From CAVOXO01 sp963700425 (GTDB lineage Bacteria > Actinomycetota > Acidimicrobiia > Acidimicrobiales > Microtrichaceae), in the NCBI GenBank assembly GCA_963700425.1, contig CAVOXO010000001.1:1488001-1552000 (forward strand): 64,000 nt of DNA. The letters run 5' to 3'. Positions 38,190 to 47,882 of this stretch are shown one piece after another. Numbering within the stretch: position 1 is the stretch's first letter; each line of letters opens with the position of its first letter. Under the pieces are notes generated by a model. The model searched no databases, was not told where the DNA came from, and saw only the letters and a list, made by a program, of their open reading frames with translations. Made by a program: the position numbers and the translations under genes.

Positions 38190-39955
38190 CGGAGCGGGAA
38201 TCCGAGCGGGATCGCCAGCATTGCCGTCGCCATCGTCGCCGCGGTGAGCGGGCCGCCGACGCGGGCGAAGTCGGAGAATCGGTATCCACCCATTCCGAAG
38301 ACCATGAGGTTCGTCTGGTACCCGATCGGGGTGAGGAAGGAACAGCTCGCCATGATGAGCACGCCGACCACGAGCGGAAGAACAGCGAGTCCCGTGCGCG
38401 ACGCGATGTCGAGCACGACGGGGAACATGAGCGCGGCAGCGGCGTTGTTGGACAGCACCTCGGTGAGCAGCGTCGTGGCAACGAGAACGGCGAGAAGGAC
38501 GCCCAGATCACCCGCGGAGGATCCGACCGTGACCAGTGCGTCCGCACCCCGGGCCGCCAGTCCGCTGACGGCCACGGCGGACCCCAGACCGAAGGAGAGC
38601 GCGATCATCATGATCACGTCGAGGTTGACGCTCCGACGGGCCTCCGACGGCGTGAGCAGCCGGGTCGCGACCACGATGAGGGCGGCGCCGACCGACGCCT
38701 TCGTGAGATCGACCAGTCCCGAGCCGCTGAGGACCACCACCGCGGCGATGAGCGCCCGCACTCCCCAGGCGCCGCGGCGACCGGTCGGGGCGACGTCGTC
38801 GAAGGGGGCGACGACGGAGAAGTCGGCGCTGTTCCGGACGCGGTCGGCGAACCCCTCATCGGCGACGGCGAGCAGGACGTCTCCCGGCCGCAGACGGACG
38901 GTACCGAGCTTGCCGGTCAATCTCTCACCGGCTCGGTGCACGGCCACGACGGCGCCCCCGAATCGGGCGCGGAAGTCGCTGTCGCGGAGGGTGGATCCCG
39001 ACAGCATCGATGCGGGCGACACGACGGCCTCGTAGAACCGCTGACCGCCGCGGTGATCGCCGAAGTGATGACGGTCGGCCAACTCGAGGCCGGGCACCTC
39101 CTCGACGTCGACGATGCGTTCGACGTTGCCCGCGAAGATCAGGCCGTCGCCGCCGACCAGGACCTCGTCGGGCCCCACCGGCGCCAGGGTGTGACCGCGC
39201 CGCAGGATGGCCACCAGGAAGACGCCGTCGAGGTGTCGCAGCGACGCCTCGACCACCGAGACCCCGTCCGAGGGGCCGCCCTCGACGACGCGGAACTCCA
39301 TGGTGAACTCACGGGTCGATCCGACCTCGTCGGCAGGCGTCCGGCGGTGGGGAATGAGCCACGGTGCCGTGATCACCATCACCACCGTCCCGACGACGGC
39401 GACGGGAAGCCCGGCCCGGGTCACCGCGAAGACACCGAGCGGGTCGAACCCGGCGTCGGACCACAATCCGGCGACGACGAGGTTGGTCGAGGTTCCGAGA
39501 AGGGTGATGACGCCCCCGAAGACGGTGGCGTAGGACAGCGGCATGAGGTATCGGGACGGCGACTCACCGCGACGGCGGGCACCACCCGCGACACGGGGGG
39601 CCAACAGAGCGACGAGAGGCGTGTTGGGGACCACCGCCGACATGGCCGCCGCCGGGAAGACGACCCGCCCCAGCGATGCCCGGGGCCGCCCCTGACTCGG
39701 CGTCATCATGGTCGTGATGGCGCCGCCGAGTGCCCCGGTGGCCTCTGCCGCGCCGGCCAGCACGTAGAGGGCGCCCACCGTCACCGGAGCCGTGTTCGAG
39801 AATCCACTGAGGGCCTCGGTCGCGTCGACGACGCCGGCAAGGTACAGCGTTCCCACCGCGGCAACCATCGCTGATGTCGGCGATACCCGCTCTGTCATGA
39901 CCGAGACGGCGAGCACCCCGATCACGACCAGGGTGATCCATTCGTCTGTGCTCAC
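38186..39955 (-). CDS. SLC13/ArsB-type anion transporter with TrkA-C domains
   Basis: Sodium/anion symporter-type membrane protein of about 589 residues. Two halves of membrane helices flank a cytoplasmic region with two RCK-C (TrkA-C) domains (around residues 215-400: VVEASLRHLDGVFLVAI, TVRLRPGDVLLAV). DASS hairpin-like motifs with SNT-type signature are seen: TLLGTSTNLVV in the first half and FLTPIGYQTNLMV in the second. GTG 39955 overlaps the CoA-transferase stop. Likely carries sulfate or a carboxylate; cannot be told apart here. Confidence 0.88.
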   Translation of the reverse strand: MSTDEWITLVVIGVLAVSVMTERVSPTSAMVAAVGTLYLAGVVDATEALSGFSNTAPVTVGALYVLAGAAEATGALGGAITTMMTPSQGRPRASLGRVVFPAAAMSAVVPNTPLVALLAPRVAGGARRRGESPSRYLMPLSYATVFGGVITLLGTSTNLVVAGLWSDAGFDPLGVFAVTRAGLPVAVVGTVVMVITAPWLIPHRRTPADEVGSTREFTMEFRVVEGGPSDGVSVVEASLRHLDGVFLVAILRRGHTLAPVGPDEVLVGGDGLIFAGNVERIVDVEEVPGLELADRHHFGDHRGGQRFYEAVVSPASMLSGSTLRDSDFRARFGGAVVAVHRAGERLTGKLGTVRLRPGDVLLAVADEGFADRVRNSADFSVVAPFDDVAPTGRRGAWGVRALIAAVVVLSGSGLVDLTKASVGAALIVVATRLLTPSEARRSVNLDVIMMIALSFGLGSAVAVSGLAARGADALVTVGSSAGDLGVLLAVLVATTLLTEVLSNNAAAALMFPVVLDIASRTGLAVLPLVVGVLIMASCSFLTPIGYQTNLMVFGMGGYRFSDFARVGGPLTAATMATAMLAIPLGFPLR

Positions 39956-41088
39956 GACAGAGAGCGACGGATCTGCTCGCCGTGTTGGTCGAGAGACGGG
40001 ACCGCGCCCATCCGCTGCCAATCGACCCGAGCCGGGGGTGCGGGGAGCTCGACGCTTCCGTCCGGGAGCGGAACCGTGACGCGACGCAGATGCGGATGGC
40101 CGGACAACGCGGCGACGTCGTTGATGTGGGCCACGGCGATGCGCGCGGCGTGCAATCGGTCGACGAAGTCAGCGGTTGTCGTCCGGCGCGACACCCCTGC
40201 CACGAGTTCGTCGGTCTCGGCTCGATGCCGCACTCGGGCGGTGTTCGTCGCGAAACGGTCGTCGGTTCCCGCCTCGGGTGCACCGAGCACCTGGCTGCAG
40301 AGGACGACCCACTCTCGATCGGATTGGATGGCGATGACGATCTCGTCGCCGTCTGCGGTCGGAAACGCGCCGTAGGGGGCGATCGACGGGTGGGCGAGGC
40401 CGACGCGATCGGGAGCGCCGCCGAGGTAGTCGTGATGGAGGAGCGGCACGGTCATGAATTCGGCGATCGAGTCGAACAACGAGATCTCGATCGCCGCCCC
40501 CTCGCCGGTGAGTTGGCGCCGCAGCAGTGCCTCGGTGATGGCCAGGGCGGCGTTGAGGCCGGTGATGAAGTCCACGAGGCTGACGCCCACCCGACCCAGC
40601 GGGCCCGGAGGTCCCGAGACCGACAGGAGTCCGCTCTCCGCCTGGACGAGGAAGTCGTACGCCTTCATGTCGGCGTATGGTCCGTCCGGCCCGTACCCCG
40701 AGATGTCGCAGGTCACCAGCGAAGGGTCGGCCTCTCTCAGCGTGGCCGAACCGAATCCCCGCCGATCGACGGCGCCGACCGCGAAGTTCTGCACGACCAC
40801 GTCGGCTCGGGCGATCAGTTGACCGAGAACATCGCGATCGCCCTCGACGTCGAGGTCGAGGGCAATCGACTCCTTGCCACGATTGAGCCAGGCGAAGTAG
40901 CTGGACTCGCCGTTGGCGGCCTTGTCGTACCCGCGCGCGAAGTCGCCCTCGGGGCGTTCCACCTTGATGACCCGTGCCCCGGCGTCGGCCAGTCGGCAGG
41001 TGGCGAACGGCGCGGCGGCGGCCTGTTCGAGGGCCACGACGACGACCCCGTCGAGCGGACGGCGCGGCGGGCGGGCGATGTCGCTCAT
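39952..41088 (-). CDS. CaiB/BaiF family (class III) CoA transferase
   Basis: Moves CoA between carboxylic acids or epimerises acyl-CoA. Family motifs: VVVVALEQAAAAPFATCRLADAGA (N-terminal helix), IKVERPEGDFARG, WLNRGKESIALDL, and the catalytic Asp in GVSLVDFITGLNAAL near residue 170. 378 residues. ATG 41088. Its stop overlaps the transporter start, and the three genes transferase-transporter-acylase form a coupled run suggesting uptake and activation of an organic acid (inference). Divergent from the sulfotransferase. Confidence 0.9.
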   Translation of the reverse strand: MSDIARPPRRPLDGVVVVALEQAAAAPFATCRLADAGARVIKVERPEGDFARGYDKAANGESSYFAWLNRGKESIALDLDVEGDRDVLGQLIARADVVVQNFAVGAVDRRGFGSATLREADPSLVTCDISGYGPDGPYADMKAYDFLVQAESGLLSVSGPPGPLGRVGVSLVDFITGLNAALAITEALLRRQLTGEGAAIEISLFDSIAEFMTVPLLHHDYLGGAPDRVGLAHPSIAPYGAFPTADGDEIVIAIQSDREWVVLCSQVLGAPEAGTDDRFATNTARVRHRAETDELVAGVSRRTTTADFVDRLHAARIAVAHINDVAALSGHPHLRRVTVPLPDGSVELPAPPARVDWQRMGAVPSLDQHGEQIRRSLS

Positions 41089-41150
41089 GGAGGGGCCGAT
41101 GATACCGCCGGACCACACGCTGACCTCTGTTCGCTCGCTACCGTTCGCAG

Positions 41151-42386
41151 ATGACACTGCGACCGATGTCCGAGCGCCTGGTCCGTCCTACGTGGGTTCG
41201 ACGCCTGAACGCCATGGCGGACGCGTCGGGCGGTGCCGACGTTGTCGTCCCCCTCGACGGGGGCGAGCTGGTCGACGCGGCGGTGTCGTCGACGGGTTTG
41301 AGCGACTTCGGCGATCTGGGAGACGGGGACTGGGAAGGGCGGCTTCGGGCACTCGTCGGGGCGATCAACGCCTCGCCGCTCCACGTCGTGGGTCGGCTGA
41401 TGACGAGGGAGGAGATGGCGCGGTCGCTGCGGACCCGCCTGTTCCTCGCGTACCGGCGCCGCGCCGCTCCCGCGATCATCGAGGAACCGATCGTCGCGCC
41501 GGTGGTCGTGACCGGCCCCGCCCGTTCGGGAACCACGATCCTCTTCGAGCTCCTGTCCCTCGACCCCTCACTGCACATCCCGAGGGCTGCCGACATGCTC
41601 CACCCCGCCCCGCCCGCAGGGGTTCGCGCCGATGCGCTGTTGAGGATGTCGGAGTGTGAGCAGGAACTGTGGGCAGATGTCCAGCCCGAGTTCGCCGCCA
41701 TGCACGAATTGCGGTCCGACCTGCCCGTCGAGTGCGTGACGATCAACGTGCCATCGTTCGCCGGGAGCCATTGGCTGATGTGTCTGTCGGAACTGGGCGA
41801 CTGGACTCCGGATCCGGCGGCCGAGTTCGCGTATCACCGGGCCGTCCTCCAGACGGTGCAGTTCGGCCGTCCGCGTCGTTCGTGGCTGCTGAAGACCCCG
41901 GCGTACGTGACGATGATGGACGACCTCTTCGCGGCCTACCCCGATGCCACGGTCATCCAGACCCACCGCGATCCGGCCCGGACGATGCCGTCGACCGTGT
42001 CGATCACGGCCACCGTCCGATGGATGCGAACCGACGACGTCCCGCTCGATGACCTGTCCGCTCTGATCGGAGCGGTCTTCTCCGACGCTCTCGCATCGGT
42101 GTCGACCCGCCGGTCCGACGGCGAGTGGGAGGGTCGGTTCGGAGACGTCCGATTCTCGGATCTGATGACCGATCCCGTGGCGGCGGTGGGCGTCGCCCTG
42201 TCGGCGATCGGGCGCCCTTTCACCCAGGGCCATGCGGCCGCCGTTGCCGACTACGTCGCGGCCAAGCCCCGCCATGCGCACGGGGTTCATGCCTACACGG
42301 CCGCCGAGTGGGGATTCTCGGTCGATCGGGTGCGAGCCGACATGGCGGGCTACATCGCGGAGAACCGGATCGTGCTCGAGGACTGA
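41151..42386 (+). CDS. PAPS-dependent sulfotransferase-family protein
   Basis: P-loop sulfotransferase (411 residues) like those of mycobacteria that sulfate lipids or glycans. The 5'-phosphosulfate loop is VVTGPARSGTTILFEL and the 3'-phosphate motif is QTHRDPARTMPS. A substrate-side region with many Trp/His (SHWLMCLSELGDW) follows. ATG 41151. Divergent from the CoA transferase (62-base gap), convergent with the DUF1214 gene. Confidence 0.88.
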   Translation: MTLRPMSERLVRPTWVRRLNAMADASGGADVVVPLDGGELVDAAVSSTGLSDFGDLGDGDWEGRLRALVGAINASPLHVVGRLMTREEMARSLRTRLFLAYRRRAAPAIIEEPIVAPVVVTGPARSGTTILFELLSLDPSLHIPRAADMLHPAPPAGVRADALLRMSECEQELWADVQPEFAAMHELRSDLPVECVTINVPSFAGSHWLMCLSELGDWTPDPAAEFAYHRAVLQTVQFGRPRRSWLLKTPAYVTMMDDLFAAYPDATVIQTHRDPARTMPSTVSITATVRWMRTDDVPLDDLSALIGAVFSDALASVSTRRSDGEWEGRFGDVRFSDLMTDPVAAVGVALSAIGRPFTQGHAAAVADYVAAKPRHAHGVHAYTAAEWGFSVDRVRADMAGYIAENRIVLED

Positions 42387-42393
42387 TCCGTGC

Positions 42394-43503
42394 TCAGAGC
42401 GAGTCGAGTCGGACGACCTCGCATCGGGGCGTCTCGATCGGGCCGTCGGGCAACATGAACCGCCAGAACACCAGACCGAAGGATCGTCCTTCGGTGTCGA
42501 GGAAGTTCGGTACGCCCGGGTTCCGGTCCGCGATGACGATGCGAAACGACCCATCGGGTTCGAGCCCGGTCTGGGCGCGGTTGAGCGAGACCGGGTGACG
42601 CAGGTAGTCGAAGGTCTGCATCTGACGGTTCCACAGACTCACATTGGCGCACCGGCAGGTGGGCCATCGACCGGTGATCACCACCGCCTCGTCCGGTCCG
42701 AGGACGAACGGCGCCATCGAATAGGCCGCGTCGGCAGCCGCGAGGGCGTGGTCACCGGGAGCGACCGGAGGCGGGAACACGTGTGGTTCACGCGAGACGA
42801 ACGGCGGGGGCTCTCCTTCACCCGGCGCCATGATCGTCTCGACCGTGCGCGACCGGACGTAGGTGGCGAGACGATCGATGTCGGCCGCCACGGAGGTGTC
42901 GGTCGGCGCACGTGGTCCGTGCGGAACCGACCCCCCGATCAGGTCGATGGCCAGAGCGAGATCGCGACGGGGGGCGTGGTGGGGACCGGTCTCCTCCTCC
43001 CAGTAGTGGCGGGTGGTGATCCGCGTCGCCGTCGGGTCCATGGCCAGCCAGTTGCGTGCTCTCGAGGCCCCGCCGATGACGATCTCGAACGAACCATCGT
43101 CGGCAACATCGAACTGGGTGTCGTTGATCACGCCGGCGGTGGAGGAAGGAAAGGCGCCGTCGGTCGCGCACGCTTCGAGGGTGGCGGACACGTAGCAGGC
43201 CCCTGCCGTGCGGCCGGAGAGGCGGTAGATGCCCGCGGGATCGATCACGGCGTCGAAGTACCGCGCGTCGGCATTGTCGCCGAGCGCCTTGCGCCAGGGT
43301 GCCACCAGCTCGCGGAAGACCGGTCGAGCCGGCGATTGCTCGAACTGGGTCTCGAGCGCCGTTCCGAGGTGATGGAGGATCACTCGCAGTCCCTCGGCGA
43401 CGTCGTCGGGGCTCTCGACCATCCATTCGGTGCCGGCGAACCGCTCCCCCAGGTCCGTGAGACACTCGAGGAGGCGTGCGTACGCGGCGCGGCTCTCCGT
43501 CAT
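42394..43503 (-). CDS. DUF1214-like protein
   Basis: Soluble protein of 369 residues with the DUF1214-type C-terminal region: FEIVIGGASRARNWLAMD, TTRHYWEE, and a second related block GSFRIVIADRNPGVPNFLD, SFGLVFWRFMLPDG. In some bacteria such proteins are annotated beside DUF1254 domains; function is not known. ATG 43503 overlaps the ada stop (ATGA), so it is co-translated with ada. No signal peptide. Confidence 0.75.
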   Translation of the reverse strand: MTESRAAYARLLECLTDLGERFAGTEWMVESPDDVAEGLRVILHHLGTALETQFEQSPARPVFRELVAPWRKALGDNADARYFDAVIDPAGIYRLSGRTAGACYVSATLEACATDGAFPSSTAGVINDTQFDVADDGSFEIVIGGASRARNWLAMDPTATRITTRHYWEEETGPHHAPRRDLALAIDLIGGSVPHGPRAPTDTSVAADIDRLATYVRSRTVETIMAPGEGEPPPFVSREPHVFPPPVAPGDHALAAADAAYSMAPFVLGPDEAVVITGRWPTCRCANVSLWNRQMQTFDYLRHPVSLNRAQTGLEPDGSFRIVIADRNPGVPNFLDTEGRSFGLVFWRFMLPDGPIETPRCEVVRLDSL

Positions 43504-44570
43504 CGACCTTCCGTCTCGGCCGCAGGCGTCTGTTCCGCGTCGAGCAGCGCCTGTTTCACCTCGGTACCCCAGCGGTAACCCCCCAGGCCGCCATCAGACC
43601 GCACGACCCGATGGCACGGAATGGCGAGGGCGACGGGGTTCGCCCCCACTGCGGAGCCGACTGCCCGCTGCGCGGCGGGACGTCCACATCGGCGGGCCAG
43701 TTCGGCGTAGGTGATCGATTCACCTCTCCGCAGACGGCGGAGCTGCTCCCACACCTGCACCTGGAACGCCGTCCCCTCGATGTCGAGCGGCAGATCGCCG
43801 TGTGGTCGGCGTCCGTCGGCGAGCTCCTCGACGAGCCGCGCCACTGCCTCCAACCGGTCGTCGTCCCGATTCACCGTCGCCAGACCGAATTCCTCACGGA
43901 GCTCGGTCTCCAGTGCGGACCGATCCGCTCCGACCCTGATGGCACACACGCCGTCATCGGTGGCGGCGATGAGTATCGATCCGATCCCGTGGTCGATGAT
44001 CGTGAAGCGAACCGTTCGCCCCTCGCCTCGGTCCCGGTACCGGCGCGCTGACATTCCCAAGGTCGGTACCACCTGTTCGTAGAAGTTGTGTGACGACCGG
44101 TATCCCGAGGCCCACATCGCGGTCGTCACGTCGTGGCTGTGTCGCAACGCCTCTCGGCCTCTGCGTCGGGACAGCTCACGCCGGTACGCGGCGATACCCA
44201 CGCCGGTGAGTGCTCGGAACGTCCGATCGAGTTGTCGGGCAGAGCATCCGATGTCCGCGGCGATGTCGGTCACCGATCGCTGTTCGAGTGAGTCGTCGAG
44301 CCGGGCGCACACTGCCCTGACCCGTGCCGCCAGGACGTCCTGCGGACGCGAATCCCGGTCGGGGAGACAGCGCAGGCAGGCCCGGAATCCGTGGCGTTCT
44401 GCATCGTGGCCATCATCGAAGAACACGGTGTTCCGGCGACGGGGACGGCGGGACGCACAACCGATCCGACAGTAGATGCCCGTCGTCACCACGGCGTAGA
44501 CCACGTCGGCACGAGATGGATCGCGGTCGACGAGGGCGTTCCAGAGGCGGTCGTCCGCATCGGTGATCAT
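43500..44570 (-). CDS. ada: Bifunctional Ada: methylphosphotriester sensor/activator and O6-alkylguanine methyltransferase
   Basis: Adaptive-response protein that repairs alkylated DNA and activates its own regulon. N-terminal Zn/methyl-acceptor cysteines Cys34, Cys38, Cys65, Cys68 (GIYCRIGCASR, FRACLRC), an AraC-type HTH (DIAADIGCSARQLDRTF, ATMWASGYRSSHNFYEQ-like), and the C-terminal methyltransferase with PCHR (Cys319, AIPCHRVV). 356 residues, same length as E. coli Ada (354). ATG 44570. Followed by the overlapping DUF1214 gene. Confidence 0.95.
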   Translation of the reverse strand: MITDADDRLWNALVDRDPSRADVVYAVVTTGIYCRIGCASRRPRRRNTVFFDDGHDAERHGFRACLRCLPDRDSRPQDVLAARVRAVCARLDDSLEQRSVTDIAADIGCSARQLDRTFRALTGVGIAAYRRELSRRRGREALRHSHDVTTAMWASGYRSSHNFYEQVVPTLGMSARRYRDRGEGRTVRFTIIDHGIGSILIAATDDGVCAIRVGADRSALETELREEFGLATVNRDDDRLEAVARLVEELADGRRPHGDLPLDIEGTAFQVQVWEQLRRLRRGESITYAELARRCGRPAAQRAVGSAVGANPVALAIPCHRVVRSDGGLGGYRWGTEVKQALLDAEQTPAAETEGR

Positions 44571-44685
44571 GGCTCGAAGGCTAGAGAGCGCAGCGACCTC
44601 ACGCCTCCCCGTTCTGGACATCCAATTCGGATGGCGGTCTGCTGTGCCCACGCCGGCCGGTCGATCGGCACGGCCTCGGTCAGGG

Positions 44686-45978
44686 TCAGGGACCGAAGCC
44701 GAACCGTCGATCGGCCTCGTCCGCAATGGTGGTGGCAATCGCCATCGATGCCGTGGCGGCCGGCGAGGGAGCGTTGCGGACGTGTAGCACCCGGTCGCCA
44801 CCACCGAGCCGGAAGTCCTCCACCAGGGTGCCGTCGGGATCGATGGCCTGGGCCCGAACCCCGGAGGGTCCGAAGATGAGTTGATCCCGCTGGATCTCGG
44901 GAACGTAGCGCTGGAGTTCACGCAGGTAGGCCCTCCGAGAGACGTCGCGCCACATCTCGGCCAGGCCGGTCTTCCAGTACCGACGGGCGAGCCGCCGGAA
45001 TCCCCGGTGTCCGATGATCGATGCGGCCTCGCGAAGGTCGAGATCGCTGCGACGGTAGCCCTCCCGAGCCAGGGCGAGGACTGCGTTGGGTCCGGCGACG
45101 ACGTCACCTGCGATCGTGCGGCTGAGGTGGACCCCGAGGAACGGGAACTCCGGATCCGGCACGGGGTAGATGAGCCCACGGACCAGCGGTCGGGCATCCT
45201 CGGTCAGGGTGTAGTAATCGCCTCGGAACGGGATGATTCGGTCGACGGCGTCAGGGTCGGTGCCCTCCGCGACCCGATCGGCATGGAGGCCGGCGCACAC
45301 GACCACGTGGGTGGCGGCGATCTCGCGCCGATCGGTGGTGACGTGAACCTGTTGGGCGCCGATGGACATCGATTCGACCCGCTCCCCCAAGGAGATCCCC
45401 ACGCCGGCGGTCGCGAGATCGGATCCGAAGGACTCCGCCACGGCCCCGTAGTCGATGATTCCGGTGGTCGGTGACCACAGCGCGGCGTGGCCGATGGCGT
45501 GGGGTTCATGGTCGCGGATCCCCGACGGCCCGAGGATCTCCAGGCCGGGGATGCCGTTGGCCTCGGCGCGAAGACGAAGCGCGTCGAAACGGTCCATTTC
45601 GTCACGGCCTATCGCGATGACGAGTTTCCCGCAGATGTCGAAGGGGATGCCGCGCTCGGTCGCATATCGCTCAACGGCCGCTTTGCCCTCCCGACACAGT
45701 CGGGCCTTGAGCGACCCCGGTGGGTAGTAGAGACCGGCGTGGATCACCCCGCTGTTGTGGGACGACTGGTGGGAGGCCAGTTCCCGTTCCTTCTCGACGA
45801 GAGAGATGCTGCGGGCCGGATACCGGTTGGCGAGTTCCCGGGCCGTGGCGAGGCCGATGATGCCGCCGCCGATGACCAGGAGATCGACTCGGGTCGCGGC
45901 GTCATGGGTGTCGGTGGACCCGGTCGGGCTCGCGGTCGAGGTCGCAGCGTCGTCGGCGGTCCCGGCCATGCGGGCCAT
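44686..45978 (-). CDS. lhgO: L-2-hydroxyglutarate oxidase/dehydrogenase
   Basis: FAD-dependent enzyme converting L-2-hydroxyglutarate to 2-oxoglutarate, feeding electrons to the membrane. Motifs: dinucleotide fold LLVIGGGIIGLATARELA, the LhgO hallmark SHQSSHNSGVIHAGLYY with PPGSLKARLC, TGIIDYGAVAESF and HVRNAPSPAATAS. 430 residues including a Thr/Ser/Ala N-terminal 28 that is unusual for the family; the internal ATG at 45969 would trim it slightly. Divergent from glnS. Confidence 0.92.
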   Translation of the reverse strand: MARMAGTADDAATSTASPTGSTDTHDAATRVDLLVIGGGIIGLATARELANRYPARSISLVEKERELASHQSSHNSGVIHAGLYYPPGSLKARLCREGKAAVERYATERGIPFDICGKLVIAIGRDEMDRFDALRLRAEANGIPGLEILGPSGIRDHEPHAIGHAALWSPTTGIIDYGAVAESFGSDLATAGVGISLGERVESMSIGAQQVHVTTDRREIAATHVVVCAGLHADRVAEGTDPDAVDRIIPFRGDYYTLTEDARPLVRGLIYPVPDPEFPFLGVHLSRTIAGDVVAGPNAVLALAREGYRRSDLDLREAASIIGHRGFRRLARRYWKTGLAEMWRDVSRRAYLRELQRYVPEIQRDQLIFGPSGVRAQAIDPDGTLVEDFRLGGGDRVLHVRNAPSPAATASMAIATTIADEADRRFGFGP

Positions 45979-46127
45979 GTTGCCGCTTCGGCCGGACGAG
46001 GACGAATCGACGCCACGGCGCGTGCCTGACGGGCCACCCGATGGCAGGGTCGGTGGCGCTCCGGTCCGCTGGTTGGTCGCGGGTGGGCCATCGGGGTGCT
46101 CACGGCCCACCCCCCTATGCTGACCCG

Positions 46128-47828
46128 GTGGCTCCAGCCCCCGATCATTCCGTCGAGTCCGAACACCAGGGAACCGACTTCGTTCGAGAGAGGATTCGGG
46201 CCGACAACGAGAACGGGACCTACCGAGGGCGGGTCCAGACCCGCTTCCCACCCGAACCCAATGGACACCTGCACATCGGACACGCCAAGTCGATCTGCCT
46301 GAACTTCGGCATCGCGGAGGAATTCGGGGGTGTCTGCAATCTTCGTTTCGACGACACGAACCCCGATACCGAGGATCAGAGTTTCGTCGACGGGATCGTC
46401 GATGACATCGCCTGGCTGGGCTACGAACCTCCGGACCCGATCCGGTTCGCGTCCGACTACTTCGAGCGCCTGTACGACTGGGCCGAGGAACTCTGCCGAC
46501 GGGGGCTGGCGTACGTCGACGAACAGGACGCAGAGACCATCTCGCGCCAGCGCGGCGGCTTCGGCGAACCCGGGGTGGCCGGCCCGTTCCGGGATCGCCC
46601 TCCGGCGGAGAGCCTCGATCTGTTCCGGCGCATGCGCGATGGCGAGGTCGCCGACGGCTCGATGGTGCTGAGGGCGCGCATCGACATGGCGAGCGAGAAC
46701 ATGCAGTTGCGCGACCCCGTCCTCTACCGGGTCCGCCGCGGCCACCACGTCCGGACCGGTCGCACCTGGGTGGTGTATCCGACCTACGACTGGGCTCACG
46801 GGCAGTCGGACGCCATCGAAGGCGTCACGCACTCGTTGTGCACGCTCGAGTTCGATTCCCACCGTCCGCTCTATGACTGGTGCCTCGACCAACTCGACCT
46901 GCCGGGCGACCGTCCCCGCCAAACCGAGTTCGCCCGCCTCAACCTCACCCACACGGTGATGTCGAAGCGGGTCCTGAGACGCCTGGTCGAGGACGGAATC
47001 GTCGACGACTGGGATGACCCCAGAATGCCCACCCTCAAGGCCGTCAGACGGCGTGGTTACCCTCCCGCCGCGATCAGGGACTTCATGGCCTTCATCGGCG
47101 TGGCCCGGACCAACAGCGTGCACGACATCGAGCTGCTGGAGTCGTTCGTGAGAAGCGAGTTGAACCGCACCGCCCTGCGCCGGATGGCCGTACTCGATCC
47201 GCTCAAGGTGACGATCACCAACTGGCCGGCTGGTCAGTTGGTGCACCTCGATGCGATCAACAATCCCGAGGACGCCGACGCGGGAACCCGTCAGGTGCCG
47301 TTCTCGGGTGAGCTGTGGATCGAGCGCGACGACTTCCTGATCGATCCGCCGGCCAAGTACTACCGGCTGACTCTCGGTCGCGAGGTGAGGCTCAGGGCCG
47401 GCTACTTCATCACCGCGAACGAGGTCGTCACCGACGATCAGGGCCGTCCCGTCGAGGTTCTCTGCACTTATGACCCCGCCACCGAGGGTGGTTCTGCTCC
47501 CGACGGTCGCAAGGTCAAGTCGACGCTGCACTGGGTGGCGGCCGACCATTCCGTCGCGGCAACGGTCCACCTCTACGACCGCCTCTTCACGTCCTCGCAT
47601 CCCGGCGCCGACGGGGCCGACCCGCTCGACAGCCTCAACCCCGCGTCCCGCGAGATCCGGTCCGCGCAGCTCGAGCCGGCCCTGGCCGATGTCAGTCCCG
47701 GCCAGGTCGTCCAGTTCGAGCGCCTCGGCTACTTCGCAGCCGACCTCGACGATCCGGCGGTGTTCCACCGCACCGTCGGTCTACGCGACGAATGGGCCAA
47801 CATCCAGAAGCGCGGCGCCAAGGGGTGA
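46128..47828 (+). CDS. glnS: Glutaminyl-tRNA synthetase
   Basis: Class I synthetase charging tRNA-Gln directly. It matches GlnRS rather than GluRS throughout: TRFPPEPNGHLHIGHAKS (HIGH motif at 49-52), CNLRFDDTNPDTED, DPVLYRVRRGHH, YPTYDWAHGQSDA, GVTHSLCTLEF, TVMSKRVL (KMSKS loop near 278), WDDPRMPTL, and the C-terminal anticodon-binding barrels with RQVPFSGELWI and HWVAADHS. 566 residues, normal. GTG start. Most actinobacteria lack GlnRS and use GatCAB, so its presence is notable. Confidence 0.95.
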   Translation: MAPAPDHSVESEHQGTDFVRERIRADNENGTYRGRVQTRFPPEPNGHLHIGHAKSICLNFGIAEEFGGVCNLRFDDTNPDTEDQSFVDGIVDDIAWLGYEPPDPIRFASDYFERLYDWAEELCRRGLAYVDEQDAETISRQRGGFGEPGVAGPFRDRPPAESLDLFRRMRDGEVADGSMVLRARIDMASENMQLRDPVLYRVRRGHHVRTGRTWVVYPTYDWAHGQSDAIEGVTHSLCTLEFDSHRPLYDWCLDQLDLPGDRPRQTEFARLNLTHTVMSKRVLRRLVEDGIVDDWDDPRMPTLKAVRRRGYPPAAIRDFMAFIGVARTNSVHDIELLESFVRSELNRTALRRMAVLDPLKVTITNWPAGQLVHLDAINNPEDADAGTRQVPFSGELWIERDDFLIDPPAKYYRLTLGREVRLRAGYFITANEVVTDDQGRPVEVLCTYDPATEGGSAPDGRKVKSTLHWVAADHSVAATVHLYDRLFTSSHPGADGADPLDSLNPASREIRSAQLEPALADVSPGQVVQFERLGYFAADLDDPAVFHRTVGLRDEWANIQKRGAKG

Positions 47829-47882
47829 TCACCGCCGCGATGCGGCCCGCTCCACTGCGTCACGAAGGCAGCGGCCGACGAG

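Noticed and set aside
43500..45197. N-terminal extension of Ada to 565 residues
   Set aside because: The extra 209 codons are a shadow of the LhgO gene; Ada begins at ATG 44570 with normal length.
45744..47768. 674-codon minus frame opposite glnS
   Set aside because: Shadow of the GlnRS gene; amino-acid composition is Arg/Val/Asp-rich without pattern.
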